Positions 9,805-19,173 of a DNA stretch of 64,000 nt are shown here, one piece after another; the stretch's first letter is position 1; each line of letters begins with the position of its first letter. The notes beneath the pieces are model-generated. The model saw only the letters and a list, made by a program, of their open reading frames with translations, searched no databases and was not told the DNA's origin. The DNA is taken from the NCBI GenBank assembly GCA_948567375.1, contig OX419760.1, forward strand, positions 54,994,001-55,058,000, in the 5' to 3' direction. The stretch comes from Lunularia cruciata (Eukaryota; Streptophyta; Marchantiopsida; Lunulariales; Lunulariaceae). The translations under genes were made by a program, and so were the position numbers.

Positions 9805-12375
9805 ATGTTGAGCAATTTTCCTTTGCCGTTGAGGAGTCATCTTGCAAGTGATCGGGGAAAGGGAAATACAGTTGGGATCGTGTTAGTGCGCAAGGGAGAA
9901 GTCGCAAGAGTGAAATTGAGAGAAAGTAAGAAGGTAGAAGAAATGGGAGGAGGGAAGAAGAACTCCAGATTTGCAGTGAGAAATCATGCGATTCGGAGAT
10001 TAGATGTGATAGCGAGGATTGAAGTCTTGAGCCGACTTTGGATCATCTTTCTGGCATGGAACTGGAACGTAAGTTTTCCAGGATTCATGACAAAAATCAT
10101 CAAGAGTAAGTGTCTCGATGGACCCGAGGAAGAAGGGAAGAGAGGAAATCCGGCTCGTTGGACAGAGTTGGATTGGAGACTAGTACTCGGGAAGGAGGCA
10201 GGCTCGGAGCAGGGAGCCACATTCTTGGGGAAAGGAGAGATAGCTCAAGAGACTCAGGAGGTGAGAGATGCCTTCTCGTCGAAAAGAACAAAGAATGGGT
10301 ACAAAGTTGAGAGTTACAAGGATCCAGTGAAGAGAGGGATCGTGAGTGCTCTCATGGCAATCTTGAAGCCGGAGAGAACGACTTATGTGATGAAACACCA
10401 AGCGGTGTTCTTCCATAAGTTTTTTGTAGGAGAACCTATCAATTGAGCAAGGTGTTTTCATGGGAGAACAAGGTAGATGGTGTGGAATTTGCGGGATAAG
10501 TCGCCTCCACACTACATTGTGCCGTTTGCAGCACACTTCTACCTCGGGCTCAATTTACTGAACTCGGCGGAGTGGACTCAGATGGTGTCGCACTTCCATC
10601 CTAATGTGCAAAAGGAGGTTGATGTCGAGGAGCAGCAGTACATTCTCCAAATCCGGAGCACGGACGACTACTACGTGAAGACAGGGAAGAATGTGGAGGT
10701 CGTAGTGAGTACCCTAACAAAGAAGAGGAGTCGGCAAGGAGAAGCCGAAGAAAGAAAGAAACCTCGGAAGATGTAGAGGAGTAACCCGAGGTGAAGTATG
10801 GTGGTAATTGAGTCAGAAGATGAAGACTCAAAAGGAGAGGCCGAGCTCAAGATGGAGGACTCGGAACATGAGGAGGAATCTGAGCTGACATTACAGAGTG
10901 GAGATACGAGCAGTGATAGTGAAGAAGGAGGAGAGATGACATCGGTGCCAGCGGCTAACGAAGAAGAAGAAGTGCAAGCCGAGTTGGAGGCCAAAGACAA
11001 CTCGCCATTGGAAGACAAAGTACCGGTGCCAGAGGAAAAGAAGATCGCAGTACAGCGAGGAGTTCGCTTGCGACGTAAGGCAAAGTGTGAAGCGGGGCCG
11101 AGTAGAGTGAAGGAAGAGGTAGAAGAAAGCTTGGGAAGCGAAGTGTCACTCCCGATACGAAGACTGCAGAGACGAAGGCAAGTATCGGGAGAACACGAAG
11201 TGAGAAGAGAGACCACTCCGCAAGATGAAGTAGTTGCCAGTGATGGAGTGGAGTACCTGCAAGAGATCATGTGTCCGTTGTTGGTGAAGTTAGAGCACAA
11301 GAAGAAGGAGATGCAGTCAACTTGTCCAGAGGTGAAGACAGTTTTGCAGGTCTTATTGAGATTAGAAGAAGAGAACTCAGAGTTGAAGCAGAGTATAACC
11401 CGAGGTGAGGAGGAGAGAGAAGTACTACAAGCGGAGGAAGTAGAGAGAAGTCAGGTAATTGAAGACCTGAAGAGGGAAGTGAACTATCGAGAGGATCTTG
11501 CGAGGCAGAGTGACATAGCAAGGGAAAGACAAGTCGCTGAATACAAGATCTTGAAGCAGCAATTTGCTGATTCAAGAGTAGAAGTAATCCATGCTATGGC
11601 AAGGGTAGCAACAAAGGATCAAGAGCTCGATAGAGTGATGGAGAGTATGGAGGAGAAGAAGCAACTCTGGCAAAGAGAGTTGGCTGCACGGTATAGAGAA
11701 GAAGAGAGATTACGAGAGTTACTTCGTAATCAGGAGGAGAAGGTTGTGCAAAAGGAGAAGGAGAAGGAGACGGTGAAAGCCGAATTTGAAGCGGAGTTGG
11801 CAATGTACAGGGAGGATTGGCTTGCAGATTGGGAATGAGAGAGGAAAACCAGATTGGAGCCATTGAAGGAGATTGTTCTCAAAATGAACACAATATTAAG
11901 TACAGAGGCCAGCATTCGAATTGAAGAAGCAAGACTGCACGAGTTGAAGGTGCTGGTGCAGGAGACGAGGCATAGACAAGCGAAAGATACCGAGATGAAC
12001 GCCTTGTTGATTAAATTAAGAACTCGTGTAGATAGAAAGATCTTAGAGGTAGAAGATAATATTGCGATTAGATTAGACTTAGTAAAAATAGAGATAGAAA
12101 AGTTTTGGAAGGATGTTAGAGCAAAACCCAAAGTCGATAACATAGGAGTGCAAATGTCTTTGGAATTACCGATGGAGACATTAGAGAAGAGTGGGTCGGA
12201 AGATAATGAGTTAGATAGATTGCCCACTAGTGCAATTTCAGATCAGGAAAGAGAATTACTAGATCTGGTAGAAGATGTAGGAGTTGTGAAACCCAAGGAA
12301 AGAGTAGTAGGAAGTAAGATTACTTCAGGTTCGGGTTTGAAAGCCGAAGAAGAAGTAGACATTGGATCGGAGTAG
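9805..12375 (+). pseudogene. LTR-encoded coiled-coil protein, 857-codon frame with five stops
   Basis: One frame runs from ATG 9805 to TAG 12375 without a single frameshift. It is broken only by in-frame stops at 10444, 10474, 10774, 10792 and 11836; aligned copies have sense codons at the first four (for example TGG for 10444, CAG for 10474 and 10774). The N-terminal 320 or so residues are conserved: VRNHAIRRLDV, LSRLWIIFLAWNWNVSFPGF, KRGNPARW, TKNGYKVESYKDPVKRGIV, SPPHYIVPFAAHFYLGLNLL. A basic stretch (TKKRSRQ, RKKPRK) follows, then an acidic Ser/Glu-rich region. From roughly residue 480 comes a long heptad-like Glu/Lys/Arg/Leu coiled coil. The C-terminus holds LPTSAISDQERELLDLVED. No signal peptide, membrane segment, zinc finger or polymerase motif is seen. 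I do not recognise the family; an ORF1-like or regulatory role is possible. Confidence 0.82.
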
Positions 12376-13167
12376 TAACAGTTTTGAGATTTGAAGAGGC
12401 AGATATGAAGAGATGCATTGTCATTTCGGGTCTGCAGATTAGAAATGTTGTTGTAGAACGGTATAGTTGTTAGAACTATTGATTTGTTCACTACTTAAGA
12501 GTGGCATTTGCAGTCAAATGTTGTTCAGTGCTCATTATTTCTGAGAATAGATAAAGTGAAGTGTTATGAAGTAGTGCTCGTTGCTTGAGCTTGATTCCGA
12601 GTATCAACTTTGTGATTGTGTTTGTGAGTGTTTGGAGAAATTCAAAGTGCAAGTTAGTGTGCTTGTTGGATGTTGGATTCCACAGCCTTGATCTTCATTC
12701 TGTGTGTTTGATCCTGAGTGAAGTGCAATCAAAGCAATGCCTTGACAGATCTGAGAGGAATTGTAGTGTTGGTAGTATTCTGCATTTGTGAGTGCAGTGC
12801 GAGGTTGATGTGAAGCAATTTTGATCGAGGAAGTTATGCCTTCAATGGAGGGGTGGAACACAATTCTGAGGCGAAGTTGTTTTGCAGTGAAGTGCCATTT
12901 TTGGGAGAGCTTGAATCATCACAATCAAGATTGTTTGGAAAGAATTGAAGGATTTGTGATTAAGGAGTGTTACTTTGTGACAAGACTGCGAGTTAGTGCT
13001 TGTTACTCTCTTCTGGGTGTGGTTTCTACCTGAGAGACTAAAGACGAACTCAAGAAGAACTAAATTGTTACTTTGCTTCATATTTGACCAATTCTAACTT
13101 GTATCTCTGCAGGAACAAACTTTACTTACCCGATTACTGCAAAAGTGATATTTGCCGAGTTGTCACA

Positions 13168-13174
13168 TACCACA
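13168..13174 (-). repeat. Last 7 bases of old solo LTR A-s1
   Basis: TACCACA completes the minus-strand 5' terminus (TGTGGTACCC) of A-s1 beyond the inserted A-s2. The first five bases double as the right-hand TSD of A-s2. Confidence 0.8.
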
Positions 13175-14764
13175 AAGCTATTAGATGATTCTATCTATCT
13201 TGGTTTGATTGACTAAGGGCATCTTATAGTTGCATAACAAATATTAATGTTAATGATGAAAGGCTTATTTTAATCAAGTTCAATAAGAATTGGAGCCCAA
13301 CTCAAGGGATTGCTTGAGCTCCTCACAAACTACAAGAGCCTCTTTGTTCCCAAAATCACCATGTATTGTACACAATTCTTCACATACATGGTCAATGTAT
13401 AAACCTTGTTGGAAAATGAGAACATGAACTTCCTAAAGTACCAAGAATCCTTAAGAATTAGCATAATATTGTCAAGCTTGAAAGGAATGGAAGCTTTGAG
13501 ATTTCCATTACCTTTTCAAGATTCATTACTATATCATATTTAGAAATGATGTCCCCTAAAACTAGACCTTGTTCACAACTAAAGATGTAATTTTTTGGAT
13601 TGAGTGATGTATTTGCCTAATCCAAAGATCTTTAGTAATTTGGAACTTTAAGCAACTACCATTAATTGCAAATAAGGAAGAAGTACAAGACTATGATAAC
13701 ATTTAGAGCAATTGATCCTCATGACAAGGATGTATAGTATCAATGGCTTCTTTTAAACATCTATTCTTACCATTTGGGTTAAATAAAGCTCCTATTGAAT
13801 TCTAAAGAGTCATTGGCAAGATCATAGCAAGGTTGGATTTTTTTGATGTCATATTGATGTCATTTTGGTCTATAATGCTACCATGAAGGAGTATGAAAAT
13901 CATTTATTAGATTTGCTTGATAAATTGAGATCTTATGGACTCAAATTACATACTGGGAAGTGTATATTCTTTTAATAGTAGGTCAAACATATAGATCACA
14001 CTTTCTACCTTGGTGGACTTGGTGTTTAGCAAACACAAGTGGAGATTATTGCATATCTCTTGATCCACAAATGTTGAGTAGAGTGTAAGCATTCCTTGGA
14101 TTGGCAAACTTTTATAATCAATATGTTGGAGGATATGTTAAGTTCTTCTTGACCTTTACTAATGCTCTTTTGTGCTCATCTCCCCAACACTACTCATATT
14201 TGGACTTGGTCACTTGAGTATATACTTGGTTAAGTTATCATCAAGAGACCAATTCCCTATCATCAAGAACACCCATTCCAAGTTCATAATAATTGGAGAT
14301 TGTTAGGACTTGGAGCAGTGCTCACCCTATAAAATAATGAGGAGAAGGAGTTTGTGGTAACCTATGCTTATTGCTTCAACAATTAACTACAAGAAAATTA
14401 TAGTTAAGGTGATAGAGTGCTCAATGGTAGTGTGTGTGATAGTATACTTCTAGTATTACTTTTTTTGAAACTATTGCACTCTCATCATTGATTATCAACC
14501 ATTGAAATGGGTGATAGAGTTAGACAATTTCAAAGAAGCTTGCATGATGGGCTTTGATTTGACATGAGAATGATTTTTATGGTTGTTCATAGATTTGGAG
14601 TGGTGAATGGTGACACAAAGGGGTTGATTAGAAACCAATACACTTGCTAATATGACCAAACAGCCCAATGGTATGAGGAGATAGATAAGGCAATAGTGTT
14701 TGTTGCCATACATCTGGAATTTTATGGATGTTGATTGAAGCTCTAGTGGTTTCTTTGTTTGTCC
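13175..14764 (+). pseudogene. pol: Highly decayed gypsy pol (RT to RNase H)
   Basis: Scattered plus-strand blocks in the expected order: GLLELLTNYKSLF near 13310 (the stretch before RT), PFGLNKAPIEF near 13775 (palm motif, usually FGL-NAPATFQ), KEYENHLLDLLDKLRSYGLK near 13890, QAFLGLANFYNQYV near 14085 (RT thumb), then an RNase H-like GAVLTL and EKEFVVTYAYCFNN near 14320. Stops and shifts are frequent. A possible later RNase H piece ends at 14764, where C1 inserted. It is unlike families A, B or C in detail and probably older than all of them. Confidence 0.6.
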
Positions 14765-15458
14765 TGTAACACCCATTTGTGCATGTGTGTGGTATTGTGA
14801 TATTTAGCTTAGTATTACAGGTACTTAAGAGATATTATTTATATAGAGATAAAGGATGGTTCTATATTAGTCATGGTTAGCTAAAGTTAGTCAAATCTAA
14901 GATAGAGAGGACCTTACTTTAAAGGAAGTAGAAAAGATGAGCACCACTATTTTGGACTTTAGTGTGTTGACTTGGTATTATTCCTAGGTGTTTGGCTTTG
15001 AGGAAAGAGTTGAGAACTCTTGGGCCCGCAAGCCTTTTTGTTTTGGATTCTTCTTTAATCCAAGGATAGCCCATGTGAAGGAATCCTTGACTTAGTGGTT
15101 GGGTCAAGATAAGACCACATGCTTAGGAGAATATGCCCATGTGAATGGATATTCCTTTCTACTTTTTGACTTTACTTGACTTTTAGTCTAGTAACTTGAG
15201 TTATTATGGTAATTAGTAACTTTGGTACGTAACTATTTCACAAGTATATAAACAAGGGGTGAGGAGGTACTCATCATCCTTTCATTTGCAACTATCTCTC
15301 TCTCATTGAGTTTTCTCTAGTGAGCAATGTCTTGAGTCTTGGAGTGTTAGCCTTGGAGGAGTATGATGGAGTTGGGGTTCCTTGCCTTCTTAGTCCATGG
15401 TGCGCTACCATAATAGCCATCAGAGGTTCATCCTGAGTGAGAGACAGGCCGGCTCACA
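14765..15458 (+). repeat. 5' LTR of C1 (694 bp)
   Basis: TGTAACACCC to GGCTCACA. Nearly identical to 20320-21011 and clearly related to 3824-4485 on the other strand. The TATA box TATATAAA is at 15245-15252, so U3 is about 480 bp and R-U5 about 185 bp. Confidence 0.93.
15245..15252 (+). promoter_or_regulatory. TATA box of the C1 5' LTR
   Basis: TATATAAA in AAGTATATAAACAAGG, repeated in the 3' LTR at 20800-20807 and in C2 (minus strand, 4019-4026). Transcription should start about 30 bp downstream, near 15280. Confidence 0.6.
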
Positions 15459-15462
15459 TTTT

Positions 15463-15480
15463 TGGTTCCGTTGCTGAGAC
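15463..15480 (+). other. Primer-binding site of C1, tRNA-Glu-like
   Basis: TGGTTCCGTTGCTGAGAC, four bases after the LTR. The first 12 bases fit the complement of a plant tRNA-Glu 3' end as I recall it; the last six are decayed. Where C1 has changed, C2 keeps CGGGAT. Confidence 0.6.
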
Positions 15481-16316
15481 CTCTCTAGAAGGCAAGATAA
15501 TGTTCCGCATTCAATTCTACATTAGGCAGAAGGAGGCTATGAGAGCTTACTTGGAGAGAACATTAGGAGAGGAGAGGGCTAAACTTATGTTAGAGAACCA
15601 AGATCCATTTGTATACCCTGTAGTTCATTATGATGTCTTTGAGGTGATTTTGTACATCTTGTACACATGAGAGGAATTGGAGAGATTGTGTGAGGTGGAT
15701 TGCAGATTTTGGGGATTAAGGTGATTTTGGGCAAAATCTCAAGTTTGAGATCTGGACTTGAAATTTCTAGACATGATAGCTTGGGTTATCTTTCAGTTAG
15801 CACACTTGAAATTATTGTGAGAAATACTATGCGAACTGGGCTAGAATTTTTGAAAGTTGATAGGGTAAAGTGCTCCCGCAATTGCATGCTCTCTGGAAAA
15901 TTGTACCGAGTCTGCCATTTCTTCAGTTTCCAGTGAATTGTTCTGAAAATTTCCAAGAAAATTCAATGCATTGTATCTACCTACTGCCGCAAAAATTAGA
16001 GAGAGATCATTCTTGCGCAGTGCGTTATGAATTTTTGAAAAGAGGGGGGTGGTTTTCAAACCAAATCTGAAATATAGGTGCTGAATAGAAAGGTGTCTAG
16101 GCCAAATGGCTTGACGAAAAGATCTGAAATTTTGCAGGGAGGGACGCCCTAGAGTTTTAATTGAGTGTGAAAAATTTAAGAGGCCTGTGACATACTGGTT
16201 GGGAGATTTGAGTGACATTGTGAGGAAGGGTCAATTCTGCAGAGTGGAGATCTCATGCATGAGAAGTTTTAGATCAACAAAAAACATGTTTGAGTGTTTA
16301 GATTCATCTTGGAAAC
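15481..16316 (+). other. C1 leader with broken reading frames
   Basis: Between the primer site and the zinc-knuckle frame are short open stretches, RIQFYIRQKEAMRAYLERTL near 15505 and GLEFLKVDRVKCSRNCMLSG near 15840. C2 conserves both, on the minus strand near 3612-3845 and 3349-3573, in matching order. They may be pieces of one pre-gag protein continuing into 16187-16790, broken by shifts. I do not recognise them. Confidence 0.4.
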
Positions 16317-16790
16317 ATGGAGTGTCATCAAGAGTGGAAATTGAGATTATGCAAGGTTCCCCAAGGGTTTGAGGTGATTTTAGGGGTTGATTTTAGGAAA
16401 AGAGAGTTAACAATAGAATTTGAAGAGAGTGTTGAGAGGATTCAAAAACCTACACCACTTGGAGGAAAGAGTGAGTCTAAGGGCTTTCTATGTGGAGAGA
16501 AGGGACATAAGGCAAGTTCATGTCCATTGACCTTTGAGAGCAAGAGATTGAGGGAAAGGAGAGGCTTACTTGACTTGGGTTTGCATGTTGGACCTTCTTC
16601 ACCAAGATTAGGAGGGAGAAGATCTAAGACCAAGGAGTTATGTGAGGTTTGTGGAGTGGAAGGACTTCCAAAAGGACATGAGTGTAGTGGAGTAAAAGCA
16701 CTTTTGGAGACTTTGGTGAAGGATCTTGGAGAGAGCCTTAGTACAGCTACAAAAATACTACCACCTTCATCAGCTAGTTCTCAAGATTAG
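16317..16790 (+). pseudogene. Pre-gag zinc-knuckle protein frame of C1
   Basis: This 157-codon open frame contains the knuckle FLCGEKGHKASSC. Its first Cys has become Gly (C2 keeps it), so zinc binding is probably lost. A second Cys/His group, LCEVCGVEGLPKGHEC, follows, and the C-terminus is Ser-rich. It ends about 230 bp before the gag start and is distinct from the Gag knuckle at 17865. The upstream piece 16187-16372 (DLSDIVRKGQFCRVEISCMR) aligns with C2 and probably belongs to the same protein. An accessory nucleic-acid-binding role is an inference. Confidence 0.6.
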
Positions 16791-17021
16791 TGATGGAGAT
16801 AATCTTTCAACTTATGGATAAACTATCCATGAGAGTTAGATTAATATGCACTCTAGGATTTGATGTTGCTATAGAAATCTTGGAGCAACCTGAACCTTTT
16901 GTGTTCCCTAGAGTGGATTATTCTCAGATGGTGTTAGTCATGTATATACTTTATTAGTAATAGAGTGAGAGAAAAGCAAAGAGAAAAAAATTGAGAGAAA
17001 GAAAGATAGTGAGAGGTTAAG

Positions 17022-17759
17022 ATGGGGAAACTTCTGGTTTTCTTTGGCAAGGATGGAGAAGAGGTGGAGGCCTTTATGAGAGACTTCAAGAGAGCTTGCA
17101 TAGGAAACAATGAGAGGAGGAAGAATGAGTGGGCCTCATTATTACCAGATTTCTTTGAGGATGCAGCACTTACATGGTATGGGTCAGAATACCAAAAGAG
17201 AGAGGAGAGATGGGGAAGAGGAGTCTTGGGAGACTTTGACTTCAGCACTCATTGAGAACTTTTTTCCTGATGAGAGTTATGAGCAATTGATGAGTGAGGT
17301 TACATTTCTTAGCAAGGAGAAGGAGAGAAAGTGAGAGTCTATGTGGAAAGAGTGGAAAAGTTAGAGTCTAGATTTCGCATAGTGTTGAGGAAGGGTGGGG
17401 ATGATGTGGAGACTACAATGATTGGCATAGGGGCCATGCTCACCAAGAATTTTGTAGGAGGGTTGAGACCACAAATTAGAAGCAAGGTGAGATATGAGAA
17501 ACCTTCTTCCAAGGTTGAAGCTATCAAGATCGCAATTCGTTTGGAGGAGAGTTTGGAAGGGGATGAGAGTGATTTGGTGGTGAAGGAGGTTGTGCATCCT
17601 CCTCAAAGCTACAAGTATGGTGGAACTTCTGATACTTTGGTGGCAAGGGTTGCACCACAAGTAGTGGTTGCTCCAGTTCTTGCATCTCCACCAAAAGATC
17701 CACTTCAAACCATCACAGAACAACTTGCGGATCTCAAGATCAATGTGGTGCAACTATAG
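17022..17759 (+). pseudogene. gag: gag of C1 (capsid region)
   Basis: The frame starts MGKLLVFFGKDGEEVEAFMR and contains LTWYGSE and WETLTSALIENFFPDESYEQ, then KNFVGGLRPQIRSKVRYEKP: the helical capsid pattern of plant gypsy Gag (W-Y, F-L-F, GLRP-I). Two frame changes (near 17200 and 17330) and a stop at 17757 split it into three open pieces. It would form the capsid. The zinc knuckle follows in 17772-18635 after the stop. Confidence 0.78.
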
Positions 17760-17771
17760 GAGAAGAGAGAG

Positions 17772-18635
17772 GTGGATCAGAATGTAGGGAGAGGGCCTAG
17801 GGGTTATGGAAACTATCCATATAGAGGAGGCCAACCAGCCAACAATTTCAATGATAGAAATTGTTTTGGTTGTGGAGGAAGAGGCCATATCCAAAGGAAT
17901 TGCCCAAATTCCACTTACCATGGAGGAAGGGGTTATGAGGGAGCCAATAGAGAGAAAGAGGGAGGTAGTGAAACCCAAGTGGCTCCTAATCCAAACAAAG
18001 GTAAGGGGATAGCATCCATAGATGTGGTGGAGAGCAAGTATGAGAAGGGAGAGTGCTCAAACTCCAAGAGTCTTAATTTGGAGCTTTTGGCACAAGAGAA
18101 GAAGAGAGCTCGTTTTGCAGAGGATGTTCATTCTTCTCAAGGATTTACTTCAAGCAAGGATACTCCTATGTCTACTAGGAGCACTTGCACCTCAACACCA
18201 TCAACAATAAAGACTCCAAGGAAGAAGTTGGGGATGGAGGACTTCTTGATCTCAAAGCAACAATGGAACTACAATGTGTTGGAGGATGTTGGTAGTCACA
18301 AGGCTAACATCATAGTGGGCCAATTAATTGCTTTGAACCCTACCTTGAGAAAGGAGCTTAGAGGTGGTTTGAGTTCTACAAGGAGCAAGAAGAAGAAGAA
18401 AGCAAAAGTTCTAGTATCAATGGGGGTGGTGGATGCCAAGCCAGCACCATGGGAGGCTTGTGAATATGCCTCCAAGATTGATGTGAGAGTGAATGGTCAC
18501 AACATCAAGGATGCATTGGTTGATGGAGGATCAGCAGTGAATGCCATGTCAGAAAGGTTAATGAAGAAGTTGGGTATGATACCCTCAAGACCTTCAACAT
18601 TTGTGGTGAGCATGCCAAACAAGCAACAAGTTTGA
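17772..18635 (+). CDS. gag-pol: Gag nucleocapsid plus protease N-terminal half of C1
   Basis: An open frame of 287 codons. A Gly/Arg/Tyr-rich stretch leads to a CCHC knuckle, CFGCGGRGHIQRNC, around residues 36-49. A Ser/Thr/Lys-rich spacer follows, then the retropepsin start, IKDALVDGGSAVNAMSERL, near residue 250, with D-G-G in place of D-[ST]-G. The frame ends at a TGA just before the rest of protease (18645-18857). It directly follows gag after one stop codon, so the ancestral product was a Gag-Pol polyprotein. Confidence 0.78.
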   Translation: MDQNVGRGPRGYGNYPYRGGQPANNFNDRNCFGCGGRGHIQRNCPNSTYHGGRGYEGANREKEGGSETQVAPNPNKGKGIASIDVVESKYEKGECSNSKSLNLELLAQEKKRARFAEDVHSSQGFTSSKDTPMSTRSTCTSTPSTIKTPRKKLGMEDFLISKQQWNYNVLEDVGSHKANIIVGQLIALNPTLRKELRGGLSSTRSKKKKKAKVLVSMGVVDAKPAPWEACEYASKIDVRVNGHNIKDALVDGGSAVNAMSERLMKKLGMIPSRPSTFVVSMPNKQQV

Positions 18636-18644
18636 CCATTAGGG

Positions 18645-18857
18645 GTGATGGATAAGGTGGTAGTTTTAGTTATGGGAGTTCAAAATCTCATGACTTTCCA
18701 AGTCTTGAAGGATTCAAGCTATGACTTACTTCTTGGGAGGCCATGGTTGAGAGCAGCACATACAACTAATCGATGGCACAAAGGGTACTTGAGGATTGGG
18801 CCATCAGACCATAGAGTCACAGTTCTTGTGACTAACACCACCAACATTCTTGTCTAA
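18645..18857 (+). pseudogene. pol: Protease C-terminal half of C1, truncated by deletion
   Basis: The stretch YDLLLGRPWLRAAHTT is the conserved C-terminal retropepsin motif (hydrophobic-LGRPWL). About 25 codons later the sequence jumps into the end of RNase H. In an intact gypsy element roughly 1.2-1.5 kb of RT and RNase H would lie here. The breakpoint is near 18850. Confidence 0.75.
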
Positions 18858-19173
18858 GTATGACTACACAATTGAGGATAGGCCTGGAAAGAAACATGCA
18901 AATGCTGATTTGTTATCTAGAGCCTATGATCATGATGGAGATGAGCCAGTGGATGATTCCTTCCCGGATGAGGAGCTCATGACAATCTCAGTCACTCAAG
19001 AGGTTCTAATGGAGTACAAGGAGATTGTGGATTTTGTGACAAGGGGTAACTATCTAGAAGGGATGCATGCTAGGGAGAGGAAGGCCCTTGCAGCAAGATC
19101 TAGACCTTACACAATGGTGGAGGATATTCTTTTTCACCAAGGAGCAGATGGTCTACTTCAAAGCAGTGGGTAA
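18850..19173 (+). pseudogene. pol: RNase H tail and integrase lead-in of C1
   Basis: The frame begins SKYDYTIEDRPGKKHANADL, the standard segment right after RNase H (LLSEYDYTVEYRPGKKN-ADALSR). An acidic linker follows and then VEDILFHQGADGLL, which normally precedes the integrase zinc-binding domain. A frameshift near 19150 passes the reading to 19067-20011. Because protease is directly joined to this tail, RT and the RNase H catalytic core have been deleted. Confidence 0.78.

Larger units (their letters stand above)
9392..13167 (+). mobile_element. Young family A solo LTR (A-s2), TSD TACCA
   Basis: It runs from TGTGGTGCCCAC to GAGTTGTCACA, 3776 bp. TACCA at 9387-9391 and again at 13168-13172 is an exact 5-bp duplication. 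Both termini match those of the LTRs of the complete element A-E2 (26438-30185, 36354-40086). There is no primer site or gag after 13167, so this is a solo LTR left by recombination. It sits seven bases inside the end of the old solo LTR. It contains the longest uninterrupted frame of the LTR protein in the window. Confidence 0.93.

Noticed and set aside
10671-11300. Long antisense open frames within the LTR protein gene (also 27717-28082 minus and 51961-52491 plus)
   Set aside because: They are Ser/Leu/Pro-rich mirrors of GAA/GAG/AAG-rich coiled-coil codons and are not conserved as proteins between copies.
9392-13167. The 3.7-kb units as stand-alone non-autonomous transposons or DNA transposons
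   Set aside because: In A-E2 they are followed by a tRNA-Asp primer site and preceded by a polypurine tract, and the two copies flank gag-pol; single copies with TSDs are therefore solo LTRs.
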